Shown one piece after another: positions 45,670 through 53,452 of a stretch of DNA of 64,000 nt. Numbering within the stretch: the first letter of the stretch is position 1; each line of letters begins with the position of its first letter. Origin of the DNA: Sphingobacterium hungaricum (lineage in GTDB: Bacteria > Bacteroidota > Bacteroidia > Sphingobacteriales > Sphingobacteriaceae); NCBI RefSeq assembly GCF_015210005.1, contig NZ_MU158698.1, positions 751,099-815,098 of the forward strand, in the 5' to 3' direction. The notes beneath the pieces were generated by a model. The model searched no databases, was not told the DNA's origin, and saw only the letters and a program-made list of their open reading frames with translations. The translations under genes were made by a program, and so were the position numbers.

Positions 45670-46184
45670 TATTTATATTTTTTTAATTCGAATTCTATTT
45701 TGTGGATGATGTTATTTTGTCTTTCGGTAAGCTTCAATTTTCTGGCTAAATCAAGGTAGGCTTCTACCCGATCGTATTCCTTCTTGCGAAGATTAATATT
45801 TGCCAGATTAATCAGCACCATTCCCTTTTCATGGTCTTTGCGCCAAGGTAAACGGGATGCCAGCTGAAAATGGTATTCGGCTTCCTCTACCCGATCTTCT
45901 TTCAAGGCGATATTGCCTAGCATAAACTCATAAAAATTTCTGCGGCCTTTCCGCAATTGATCAGGATTTTTGATTTCCTGCAACAGGTATTTTGTCTTTT
46001 CGTAATCTTGCTGATGAAATGCTTGGGTTGCTAAAAATACCGTTCCCTCACGGAAATGGCTCCATATCAAATACCCGATTCCGCCAAGGATATACACACT
46101 CATGTATAGATGTCCGGCAAAAATTGCATAGGCTAAGAATGCCACTGCAATGCATATCACAATAATTCTGGATCTTGTATTCAT
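45669..46184 (-). CDS. TPR-type membrane protein
   Basis: The 171-residue protein has two N-terminal membrane helices (about 6-24 and 26-44), then a cytoplasmic helical part with two to three tetratricopeptide-like units, for example YEFMLGNIALKEDRVEEAEYHF and GMVLINLANINLRKKEYDRVEAY. It lies between the response regulator (8-base gap) and hemE (1-base overlap). It is probably a scaffold, but its partner is unknown. Two transmembrane segments plus TPR are common in conserved Bacteroidota proteins at this kind of locus. Confidence 0.72.
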   Translation of the reverse strand: MNTRSRIIVICIAVAFLAYAIFAGHLYMSVYILGGIGYLIWSHFREGTVFLATQAFHQQDYEKTKYLLQEIKNPDQLRKGRRNFYEFMLGNIALKEDRVEEAEYHFQLASRLPWRKDHEKGMVLINLANINLRKKEYDRVEAYLDLARKLKLTERQNNIIHKIEFELKKYK

Positions 46185-46192
46185 TCGCTTAG

Positions 46193-46903
46193 TTAAGCAT
46201 TCCCGTTTTCTGTAAATTTATATCCTACGCCACGAATGGAATGGAAATAAACAGGGTGCTTTTGGTCAGGTTCAAAATATTTTCGGAACGTTAAAATGAA
46301 ATTGTCAATAGTACGAGTGGAAGGATAGACATCGTAATTCCAAACCGTTTCTAAGATTTGTTCTCTTGAAACAGCTTCATTTCTGCGTTCAATCAATAAT
46401 TTCAATAACATCGTTTCCTTTTTAGTCAACGAAGTAATCGAACCATCGGCTTGATGCAATTCGTAAGAATTAAAATAGATAGTTTTATCACCGATCGTAT
46501 AGGAATTTAATTCTTTTAAATCATCACCTTTCATGCCACGACGGATTAAATTACCCACGCGCAAAATCAGTTCTTCTAAATTAAAAGGTTTAACCAAATA
46601 ATCATCGGCTCCTTTTTTTAATCCGGTAATGCGGTCTTCGCTGCTATTTTTAGCGGTAAGAAACATAATCGGAACTTCGCTATTTTGCAAACGAATAGTT
46701 TCAGCAACTTGAAATCCATCGATTTCTGGAATCATGACATCCAAAATGATTAGGTTAAAACGCTCTTCTTTAAAAACTTTAAGCGCTTTTTTACCGTCAG
46801 TCGCTGTCGTTACGCGATAACCTTCCAATTCAAGGTTTAATTTTATAGCTTCTAACAAGTGCTCCTCGTCTTCGACTAACAATATTCTTTGTTTAGCTTG
46901 CAT
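46193..46903 (-). CDS. OmpR/PhoB-family response regulator
   Basis: The 236-residue regulator starts at the ATG at 46901-46903 (MQAKQRILLVEDEE). A TTG three codons upstream is less likely. The receiver domain has acidic residues at 11-13, phospho-acceptor Asp55 in LIILDVMIPEIDGF, threonine in MFLTAKN and lysine in YLVKPFN. The C-terminal winged helix contains LTKKETMLLKLLIERRNEAVSR and TRTIDNFILTFRKYFE with RGVGYKF. It overlaps the kinase gene by 11 bases and is its cognate partner, resembling Bacteroidota RprY. Confidence 0.93.
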   Translation of the reverse strand: MQAKQRILLVEDEEHLLEAIKLNLELEGYRVTTATDGKKALKVFKEERFNLIILDVMIPEIDGFQVAETIRLQNSEVPIMFLTAKNSSEDRITGLKKGADDYLVKPFNLEELILRVGNLIRRGMKGDDLKELNSYTIGDKTIYFNSYELHQADGSITSLTKKETMLLKLLIERRNEAVSREQILETVWNYDVYPSTRTIDNFILTFRKYFEPDQKHPVYFHSIRGVGYKFTENGNA

Positions 46904-47768
46904 AATTATCAAATGTTACTTCAAAAATACTCCCCGATGGAGCGTTGTTTTTCACGCGGATATTCGCGTGGTGTTTTTGTAAAACTGTTTTTACAATATA
47001 TAACCCCAAACCAGTGCCTTTGGTTTTACGGGTTGATTCATTTCCGATACGATAGAATTTATTAAAAATAAGCTTTTTTTCTTCATCTGAAATACCTTCT
47101 CCATGATCTGCTACGGAAAAATTTAATTTCCCCTCTTCGACATATAATTTGACGACGATGCTGGCACAAGGAGGAGAATATTTTACTGCATTTTCGATCA
47201 AATTCGTAACCACATTTGTAATCGCAAACTTATCCGCGTGAATTTGGATATTTTCCTCTAAATCAGGCTTGATGACTTGAGTCTTGCAGGCATTTTTCTG
47301 CAAACGATCCACCACGCTCATGATTAACTCTGTAAAATTAAAGTTTTCTTTCGGCAGGTTATATGCTCTGTTCTCCAATTTGGTGGTTAATAATACATTT
47401 TCAACCAAATCATCCAAACGCTCGATGTCTTTCAGTGAATTGCTTAGAAACATTTTTTGCTGTTCCCTGTCCAAATCTCTCTTCAGAATTGTCTGAATAT
47501 ACAATTTGATTGATGCCAATGGCGATTTTAATTCATGCGTGATAGAAAGCAAGAAATTCTGTTGCTGCTGATGGATTTTGTGTTCGCGTTTAAATTGATT
47601 TTTCAATTTCAGCGCTCCCCAAACAAAAATCAGCAAAAAGATCAATCCCTCTCCGATAATCATGCCTTTGCGGTCGGGTTCAAATTTGATTAAAATATAC
47701 CCCCACCATAGCAGCTGCGAGATCGAATATAGAATTAAAAAATAAAACAGGATAAGTGCCTTTTTCAT
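46893..47768 (-). CDS. Two-component sensor histidine kinase
   Basis: I place the start at the ATG at 47766-47768 (MKKALILFYF), giving 291 residues with two membrane helices (about 4-26 and 36-54) and almost no periplasmic domain. The dimerisation histidine is H78 in LLSITHELKSPLAS. The ATPase part has the N box NLIENAVKYS, G1 DHGEGIS, the F box FNKFYRI and G2 GTGLGLYIVK. Lacking a sensory domain, it may sense the membrane itself or a partner protein. It heads the operon kinase-regulator-TPR-hemE-hemJ. Confidence 0.93.
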   Translation of the reverse strand: MKKALILFYFLILYSISQLLWWGYILIKFEPDRKGMIIGEGLIFLLIFVWGALKLKNQFKREHKIHQQQQNFLLSITHELKSPLASIKLYIQTILKRDLDREQQKMFLSNSLKDIERLDDLVENVLLTTKLENRAYNLPKENFNFTELIMSVVDRLQKNACKTQVIKPDLEENIQIHADKFAITNVVTNLIENAVKYSPPCASIVVKLYVEEGKLNFSVADHGEGISDEEKKLIFNKFYRIGNESTRKTKGTGLGLYIVKTVLQKHHANIRVKNNAPSGSIFEVTFDNYAS

Positions 47769-47787
47769 ATTTGCTATAGAATAATGG

Positions 47788-47795
47788 CAAAAGTA
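47788..47795 (-). promoter_or_regulatory. -7 promoter element of the kinase-hem operon
   Basis: On the minus strand TACTTTTG matches TAnnTTTG exactly, 19 bases before the kinase ATG. No TTG is found at a proper distance, so the match is only partial support. Confidence 0.45.
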
Positions 47796-47879
47796 CTTAA
47801 ATCGCAAATCATTAAAAAATACGCACTGCATTTTGACACTAATAGGAAAATCGAGGTTTTAATCAAAATCAGATAAAGC

Positions 47880-47887
47880 TATCTTTG
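47880..47887 (+). promoter_or_regulatory. -7 promoter element directly before the YjjG-type gene
   Basis: TATCTTTG matches TAnnTTTG exactly and ends only 3 bases before the ATG at 47891. If real, the transcript would have no or almost no leader. Confidence 0.5.
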
Positions 47888-47890
47888 TGC

Positions 47891-48592
47891 ATGTTTACAC
47901 ATAAAAAGGATATATTTTTTGATCTTGACCATACGATTTGGGACTTTGATCGGAATGCCGAAGAAACGCTGAACGAGTTATATTTTTCGTATCGTTTTGA
48001 TGAACTTTTTAATCAAGCTACGCCGGAGTTATTTATTTCGACTTATACCCGAAATAATCACCGTGTTTGGAATTTGTACCATCACGGTAAGATTGACAAA
48101 GCAACCTTGCGTAAGCTTCGTTTTGCGGACACGTTTACAGAACTCGGCGTGGATCCCTCCTTATTCCCAAAAAGTTTTGAAGAAGAGTATTTGGAAATTT
48201 GTCCCACGAAAACCAACCTATTCCCTCATGCTTTGGAAACGCTGGATTATTTGAAGCAAAAATACACGTTGCATTTAATATCAAATGGATTCAAGGAAGC
48301 CTGCGAAAAGAAATTAGCACACAGCAAACTCTTGCCTTATTTCAAAACGATTGTTATTTCAGAGCTGATCGGCGTTAATAAACCGAATCCTCAAATCTTT
48401 GACTATGCTGTTCGCAATGGAAAAGCGCAAAAAGAGTATTCGATAATGATTGGCGACAATTTAGATGCAGATGTTCGAGGCGCACAAAATTTTGGGATGG
48501 AAGCTATCTTTTTCAATCCGCGTGCGCAAGAAAAACCGACAGATATTATCCACAGCATATCCTCATTAAAAGAATTACAAGATTTATTTTAA
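47891..48592 (+). CDS. YjjG-type noncanonical pyrimidine nucleotidase (HAD family)
   Basis: This HAD-superfamily phosphatase begins at the ATG at 47891 (MFTHKKDIFFDLDHTIWDF), giving 233 residues. The catalytic DxD is in FFDLDHTIWDFD (11-22), the threonine/serine motif in LHLISNGFKE, the lysine region in AHSKLLPYFKTIVIS and the acidic motif in MIGDNLDADVRGAQNFG. YjjG relatives dephosphorylate pyrimidine nucleoside monophosphates including damaged ones. It diverges from the histidine kinase and faces the permease gene. Confidence 0.88.
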   Translation: MFTHKKDIFFDLDHTIWDFDRNAEETLNELYFSYRFDELFNQATPELFISTYTRNNHRVWNLYHHGKIDKATLRKLRFADTFTELGVDPSLFPKSFEEEYLEICPTKTNLFPHALETLDYLKQKYTLHLISNGFKEACEKKLAHSKLLPYFKTIVISELIGVNKPNPQIFDYAVRNGKAQKEYSIMIGDNLDADVRGAQNFGMEAIFFNPRAQEKPTDIIHSISSLKELQDLF

Positions 48593-48607
48593 TGAGGATA
48601 TCCTAGG

Positions 48608-50302
48608 CTATTCTGCAGTTGCTTCTTTATTTAATTTTGAATTTTTATATCCGTAAGCGAAGTAAATTACCAAACCTGCAGCTAACCAAAGCAAGAAGAT
48701 AATCCAGTTACTCGCGCCCAGTTCTGACATCAAATACAGGTTAATCAATATGCCCATTACCGGAAGCAATGAGAAATTGAGCTTGTAACTGTAAATGCTC
48801 AAAATTAGCCAAGTCAGCCAAAAAATAATCACCAACGAATGATGTAAAATAATCTGCGAAGAATCCATGTTGGTCCAGTCGGCTACGGTTTCAGAACCAT
48901 AGAAGTACACTAAAATAATTCCTACAATAAATCCGATTCCAACGATGTATTTTCCATTGATGTAAGGAACTTTGAATTTGGATTTCTTGGATAATCCAGA
49001 ATAATCCATGTACAACACACCCGCACACACTAAAATAAAGGCGAAAAATGTTCCTACACTTGTTAAATCAACAAAGAAATCCATTTTCATAAACAGTGCC
49101 GGAATCGCAACGACAAAACCTGTTACAATAGTTGCGTAAGAAGGTGTTTTGTATTTAGGATGGATTTTAGAAAAACGTTTGCTCAACAATCCGTCTCTAC
49201 TCATCGTCATCCAAATACGTGGTTGAGCTAATTGGAATACCAACAAAGCCGACGTAATAGCAATCACCGAGGTGACTGAAATAATACCCGCCATTTGGTC
49301 GAATCCAACATATTGGAACACGTAAGCTAATGGATCTTTCACATTCAGCTCTGTGTAATTAACCATCCCGGTCAATACTAGCGTAATCGCAACATATAAA
49401 ACCGCACAAATAACCAAACAATAAATCATTGCCTTTGGCAAATCACGTTGGGGATTTTTACATTCTTCCGCCGTCGTCGATATCGAATCGAAACCAATAA
49501 AAGCGAAGAACACTGCTGCAACTCCACTTAAAACGCCCTCCATACCATTCGGAGCAAAAGGTGTCCAATTTTCAGGTTTGATAAAAAACATTCCTCCAAA
49601 AATAACTGCAAGTATAACACCAATCTTAATCATCACCATGATGTTACTTGCACGTTGAGATTCTTTAATACCAATATACACGAGCCAAGTCACAAAAACT
49701 GTAATCAAACCAGCTGGCAAATCAAATATGATAGGAAAATCAGCGATACGCGGCGCTGTTTCATAGGCTTGCAATCCGATGCGATCGATACCGCTTAAAT
49801 TGGCTGCGCCCACTTCAAGCATTTTAGCATGAGCTTCTGTTGCATAGGCTGGAGCCATAGTCAACCATTTGGGAATCGAAATTCCAAAACCCTCGAGCAT
49901 CGAAACAAAATACTGTGACCAAGAGATCGCGACAACCATATTCGATACCGCATATTCAAGAACCAGCGCCCAGCCGATTATCCATGCAAATAATTCTCCA
50001 AAAGCGACATATGCGTAGGTGTATGCACTTCCGGAAACCGGAACTGTGCTAGCGAATTGCGCATAAGACAAAGCCGTAAACACACAAGCAAAAGCTACAA
50101 AAACAAAAAGCAATGAAACTGCAGGCCCTCCATTGAAACTTGCCAATCCAATCGTACTGAAAATTCCCGCTCCTACAATTGCTGCGATTCCTAAAGAAAC
50201 CAAATCACGAACGCCTAATATTTTTGCTAAACCAGAACCTCCATGTTCTGAATCGCGCATAATCTGCTCGACGCTCTTCTTTCTGAAAAGTCTATTTGCC
50301 AT
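48608..50302 (-). CDS. APC-family amino acid permease
   Basis: The 564-residue protein has twelve or more membrane helices and the APC-fold opening LGVRDLVSLGIAAIVGAGIFSTIG, with the unwound GAGIF segment of amino acid transporters. Other landmarks are SGSAYTYAYVAFGE, FFAFIGFDSISTTAEECKNPQRDLPKA and QLAQPRIWMTMSRDGLL. This composition matches the cationic amino acid transporter (CAT/YfnA-like) branch, with the usual large loop around 150-190. Substrate is not certain. It stands alone, facing the YjjG gene. Confidence 0.88.
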   Translation of the reverse strand: MANRLFRKKSVEQIMRDSEHGGSGLAKILGVRDLVSLGIAAIVGAGIFSTIGLASFNGGPAVSLLFVFVAFACVFTALSYAQFASTVPVSGSAYTYAYVAFGELFAWIIGWALVLEYAVSNMVVAISWSQYFVSMLEGFGISIPKWLTMAPAYATEAHAKMLEVGAANLSGIDRIGLQAYETAPRIADFPIIFDLPAGLITVFVTWLVYIGIKESQRASNIMVMIKIGVILAVIFGGMFFIKPENWTPFAPNGMEGVLSGVAAVFFAFIGFDSISTTAEECKNPQRDLPKAMIYCLVICAVLYVAITLVLTGMVNYTELNVKDPLAYVFQYVGFDQMAGIISVTSVIAITSALLVFQLAQPRIWMTMSRDGLLSKRFSKIHPKYKTPSYATIVTGFVVAIPALFMKMDFFVDLTSVGTFFAFILVCAGVLYMDYSGLSKKSKFKVPYINGKYIVGIGFIVGIILVYFYGSETVADWTNMDSSQIILHHSLVIIFWLTWLILSIYSYKLNFSLLPVMGILINLYLMSELGASNWIIFLLWLAAGLVIYFAYGYKNSKLNKEATAE

Positions 50303-50345
50303 ATATTCTTTTTAATAAAGGTTAAGGTACAAAAATTGGCAAAAA

Positions 50346-51029
50346 TTATGACAAATAAGTCATGTTTGCTTGGATGTAATGGAAAACTTCTTTGTAGTTC
50401 GACAAATAATCGCTCTTATAATCGATTAAAACACCTGTAAGTTGCTGTTGATGTTTCTCTTCTACCTGAAAATCCCAAACACGTTTACAAATATTGAATA
50501 AAGCATGCGATAAATTTTCAATATTCTCGTATTGAAACATGTATTTGGACTGTAGGAATCGGTCATAAAACGAGAAATAGCGACTGGTATCTTCTAAACC
50601 TATTTGCTCGAGGTAAATTTTCGTGTGTTTCTTGCTAGCGCTTTCTAAATGCTCGTACAATCGGGCTACATTGACTACTTGATCCTGAATAATCAAATGA
50701 TCCAATAGAATTTCAATGGCTATATGTGCTAAAAAGGAAGCTCTGATTGGCAAATCGCCAAGAACAGGATCAATTTTTTTCCTTAATTGATGGGAATGTG
50801 ACAGAAAGAAGTCGCAATTGTGAAACAATTTATCGACTTCAACATGTCTGTACCAGCCTTCAGAAATTGCCCTGGTCTGCGGATTTGCAAAAAGAATTTC
50901 TTCGAAACGCTGAGGTTGAAAGGAATAGGATTTGTCTGCGTTTTTTAATAAATCGGGCAACAAACTGCCCAACACACGCTCGGGCTCATGTGCATAACGC
51001 TCAAAATAATAGTGTGATACAAAATTCAA
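50346..51029 (-). CDS. Acyl carrier protein phosphodiesterase-like protein
   Basis: The 227-residue protein belongs to the AcpH/DUF479 family, whose E. coli member removes the 4'-phosphopantetheine arm from acyl carrier protein. The typical opening is MNFVSHYYFERYAHEPERVLGSLLPDLL, followed by HVEVDKLFHNCDFF and LAHIAIEILLDHLI, with the conserved histidines and aspartates of an HD-like fold. The start is TTG at 51027-51029. No ATG lies upstream before an in-frame stop, so this rare start is well supported. It diverges from tyrS. Confidence 0.8.
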   Translation of the reverse strand: MNFVSHYYFERYAHEPERVLGSLLPDLLKNADKSYSFQPQRFEEILFANPQTRAISEGWYRHVEVDKLFHNCDFFLSHSHQLRKKIDPVLGDLPIRASFLAHIAIEILLDHLIIQDQVVNVARLYEHLESASKKHTKIYLEQIGLEDTSRYFSFYDRFLQSKYMFQYENIENLSHALFNICKRVWDFQVEEKHQQQLTGVLIDYKSDYLSNYKEVFHYIQANMTYLS

Positions 51030-51076
51030 TGCGGTATGTAATCCAATTTATTCATGTAAGATACAGCATAATCTGT

Positions 51077-51084
51077 TATCTTTG
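51077..51084 (+). promoter_or_regulatory. -7 promoter element of tyrS
   Basis: TATCTTTG matches TAnnTTTG exactly and ends 33 bases before the tyrS ATG. No clear -33 TTG was found. Confidence 0.55.
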
Positions 51085-51117
51085 CAATCTTATAAAAAAA
51101 TATTACACATTTTTGAA

Positions 51118-52401
51118 ATGAACTTTATAGAAGAATTACGTTGGAGAGGCATGTTACAGGATATCATGCCAGGTACAGAAGAATTACTGAATAAAGAAAA
51201 AGTTGCCGGATATATTGGCTTCGATCCTACAGGAGATTCTTTGCACGTAGGTCACTTGACACAGATCATGACGTTGATCCACTTTCAGCATGCAGGACAC
51301 AAACCTGTTGCCTTGGTTGGCGGTGCGACCGGAATGATTGGTGACCCTTCTTTTAAATCTGCGGAACGCAATTTATTGGACGAAGCAACTTTACAACATA
51401 ATGTGAATAGTTTAAAGAATCAATTGAGCAAGTTCTTAAATTTTGGCGAAGGTGAAACGGACGCTAAAATGGTAAACAACTACGATTGGTTTAAAGAATT
51501 TGGGTTCTTAGAATTTATTCGCGACGTTGGAAAGTTGATTACGGTAAATTACATGATGTCAAAAGACTCTGTAAAATCTCGTTTGGATGGTGATAGTGGC
51601 CTTTCATTTACCGAATTTTCGTATCAATTGATACAAGGATATGATTTTTATTATTTATGGAAAAACCATAATTGTAAAGTTCAAATGGGCGGTTCGGATC
51701 AATGGGGAAATATTGTCACAGGAAGTGAAATGATTCGCAAAATTGACCAAGGATCTGCTTTTGCCGTGACTACGCAATTGATTAAAAAATCCGACGGACA
51801 AAAATTTGGAAAGACAGAATCAGGAGCAATCTGGTTAGATGCCAAAAAAACTTCTCCTTATAAATACTACCAATTCTGGTTGAATGCTTCGGATGACGAT
51901 GCAAAGAACTGGATTAAAATATTTACTTTAAAGACAAAAGAGGAATTGGAATCTATCATTGCAAAGCACGATGAAGCCCCTCATTTACGCCTTGTTCAGA
52001 AAGCTTTAGCAGAAGACATTACCATTCGTACACATTCGAAAGAAGCGTATGAATTAGCGATTAAAACATCGGATTTTCTTTTTGGAAATGGGTCTCTAAG
52101 TTTCTTGGCAGAACTCAATGAAGAAGAAGTATTAGAAGTTTTTGATGGTGTTCCGCATTATAAAATCAATAGAGCGGATATCGAAAACGGAATCGCTATT
52201 TTGGATTTATTGGCAGTACATACTGCAGTTTTCCCGTCAAAAGGAGAAGCCCGCAAAATGTTACAAGGTGGCGGTGTTTCTTTAAACAGAGAAAAATTAA
52301 CAGATTTAGAACAAATCGTTTCAAAAGATTTGCTGATTAATGACTCCTATTTGGTGGTTCAGCGAGGAAAGAAAAATTATTATTTGATTCAAGTAATCTA
52401 A
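51118..52401 (+). CDS. tyrS: Tyrosyl-tRNA synthetase
   Basis: TyrRS charges tRNA-Tyr. I start at the ATG at 51118 (MNFIEELRWRGMLQ), because the upstream codons of the open frame are not family-like. The 427-residue class I enzyme has the HIGH-type motif as SLHVGHLTQIM, the tyrosine site GSDQWGNIVTGSEMIRK, and KMSKS as KFGKTESGA. An S4-like C-terminal RNA-binding domain is present (VFPSKGEARKMLQGGGVSLN). Length is standard for TyrRS of this type. A MITE-like palindrome follows its stop. Confidence 0.97.
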   Translation: MNFIEELRWRGMLQDIMPGTEELLNKEKVAGYIGFDPTGDSLHVGHLTQIMTLIHFQHAGHKPVALVGGATGMIGDPSFKSAERNLLDEATLQHNVNSLKNQLSKFLNFGEGETDAKMVNNYDWFKEFGFLEFIRDVGKLITVNYMMSKDSVKSRLDGDSGLSFTEFSYQLIQGYDFYYLWKNHNCKVQMGGSDQWGNIVTGSEMIRKIDQGSAFAVTTQLIKKSDGQKFGKTESGAIWLDAKKTSPYKYYQFWLNASDDDAKNWIKIFTLKTKEELESIIAKHDEAPHLRLVQKALAEDITIRTHSKEAYELAIKTSDFLFGNGSLSFLAELNEEEVLEVFDGVPHYKINRADIENGIAILDLLAVHTAVFPSKGEARKMLQGGGVSLNREKLTDLEQIVSKDLLINDSYLVVQRGKKNYYLIQVI

Positions 52402-52403
52402 AC

Positions 52404-52601
52404 AAAAGAGGCTGTATCAAAAGTAAAATTGAAGTTGGCTTTACAAAATAAAATTTGGCCATCAGATTAAGGTCACTGTTTACAAAGAAAAAACGGGCAA
52501 TTTTCACATCGAAAATTGCCCGTTTTACTAACTTTAATCATTTGCTCAAAACTTAATTTGGCAAAAGATGTTCAAAATTGATTTATGATACAGCCTCTTT
52601 T
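52404..52601. mobile_element. MITE-like 198-bp imperfect palindrome
   Basis: Perfect 16-bp terminal inverted repeats (AAAAGAGGCTGTATCA at 52404-52419, complement at 52586-52601) bound a 198-base element whose two halves remain partly complementary. The centre holds the 16-bp hairpin at 52490-52526. GAGGCTGTATCA-type ends resemble the terminal repeats of IS1182/IS4-like elements. No open frame of note is inside. The right end covers the last base pairs around the DUF4397 stop codon (52601-52603). No certain target duplication was found. Confidence 0.6.
52490..52526. terminator. Bidirectional terminator hairpin inside the MITE-like element
   Basis: A perfect 16-bp stem (AAAACGGGCAATTTTC and its complement) with a 5-base loop ACATC, flanked by A and T runs, lies between the convergent tyrS and DUF4397 genes and can stop transcription from both sides. 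Confidence 0.75.
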
Positions 52602-53299
52602 TAATACTTCACGACCGAATAGCTCAGCGCTTTCGAATTGTCTGAGGTATTTAAAAGTCCTTTGACGAAGACCGTATAAACTCCGCGGTCAGCAAAATTA
52701 TAATCAAAAGCTAGTTCCTTAAAGTTTGTGCTTCTCGAATTGATTCGGCAAGAGGTCATGCCTGATGTCAATTCAACAAACGAAGAAACGGCTTGATATT
52801 TCAAATTAGAAAAATCGCTTACAGTATTTTCTCCATATTGAAAATTCAGTTCCGGCGCATCCGGACTTAAATTCACAAAACGAATACTTATTTTCCCGGC
52901 GTCGGGCGTTTTAATCTCATCCACAGCAAGCAAGATTTCACTTGAATTTGTTCCTGTAATGAAGACCGTATGGTATTTTGTTTCCGCAAAATTCAATGAT
53001 TTTGTAGCGTACGCATTGTTTACCGTTGCACCGGGTTGCACAAGATGCAAAGCACGCTGTCCTGGATAGACAGAACGATAATTCATGAATGCACCAAAAT
53101 CAAAATTCTCTGTGCTTTTATTCAGCCGAATATCGTCCACATACAAATCAAGACCTTTCGAACCTGGTATGGCATTGATAGCGGATAATGTGGTCAAACT
53201 TGTGTCTGACTGAGCGATTTCCGCTGCATCATTTTTTGAGCAGGACACAAATAATAACAGTACGAATAGTATGGCGATGGATGATTTTATCTTAAACAT
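52601..53299 (-). CDS. DUF4397-domain lipoprotein
   Basis: The 232-residue protein has a lipoprotein signal peptide with cysteine 20 in the lipobox (LLFVSC), followed by acidic residues and then a DUF4397-type beta domain visible twice: LSAINAIPGSKGLDLYVDD and KISIRFVNLSPDAPELNFQY. Such proteins are anchored on the outer membrane of Bacteroidota, and their function is unknown. The stop codon lies inside the right terminal repeat of the MITE-like element, so the last codons may have changed when the element arrived. Confidence 0.82.
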   Translation of the reverse strand: MFKIKSSIAILFVLLLFVSCSKNDAAEIAQSDTSLTTLSAINAIPGSKGLDLYVDDIRLNKSTENFDFGAFMNYRSVYPGQRALHLVQPGATVNNAYATKSLNFAETKYHTVFITGTNSSEILLAVDEIKTPDAGKISIRFVNLSPDAPELNFQYGENTVSDFSNLKYQAVSSFVELTSGMTSCRINSRSTNFKELAFDYNFADRGVYTVFVKGLLNTSDNSKALSYSVVKY

Positions 53300-53419
53300 A
53301 GTTATGCATAGAAAAACTAAAATTAACTTTTATTTTTTAATCTCTAACGATTATCAACCATGATTTGCTACATCAAAAGACAAAACCAACTCAAACAACA
53401 ATATTCTGCTATTTTTTCA

Positions 53420-53427
53420 TAAGTTTG
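53420..53427 (+). promoter_or_regulatory. -7 promoter element of ftsK
   Basis: TAAGTTTG matches TAnnTTTG exactly and ends 25 bases before the ftsK ATG. No clear TTG at -33. Confidence 0.5.
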
Positions 53428-53452
53428 TAAGTAGAAGAATTGTGTAAATTTC

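Noticed and set aside
48546..48554. Second perfect DnaA box TTATCCACA
   Set aside because: It lies alone inside the YjjG-type coding region. One such 9-mer is expected by chance in a window of this size.
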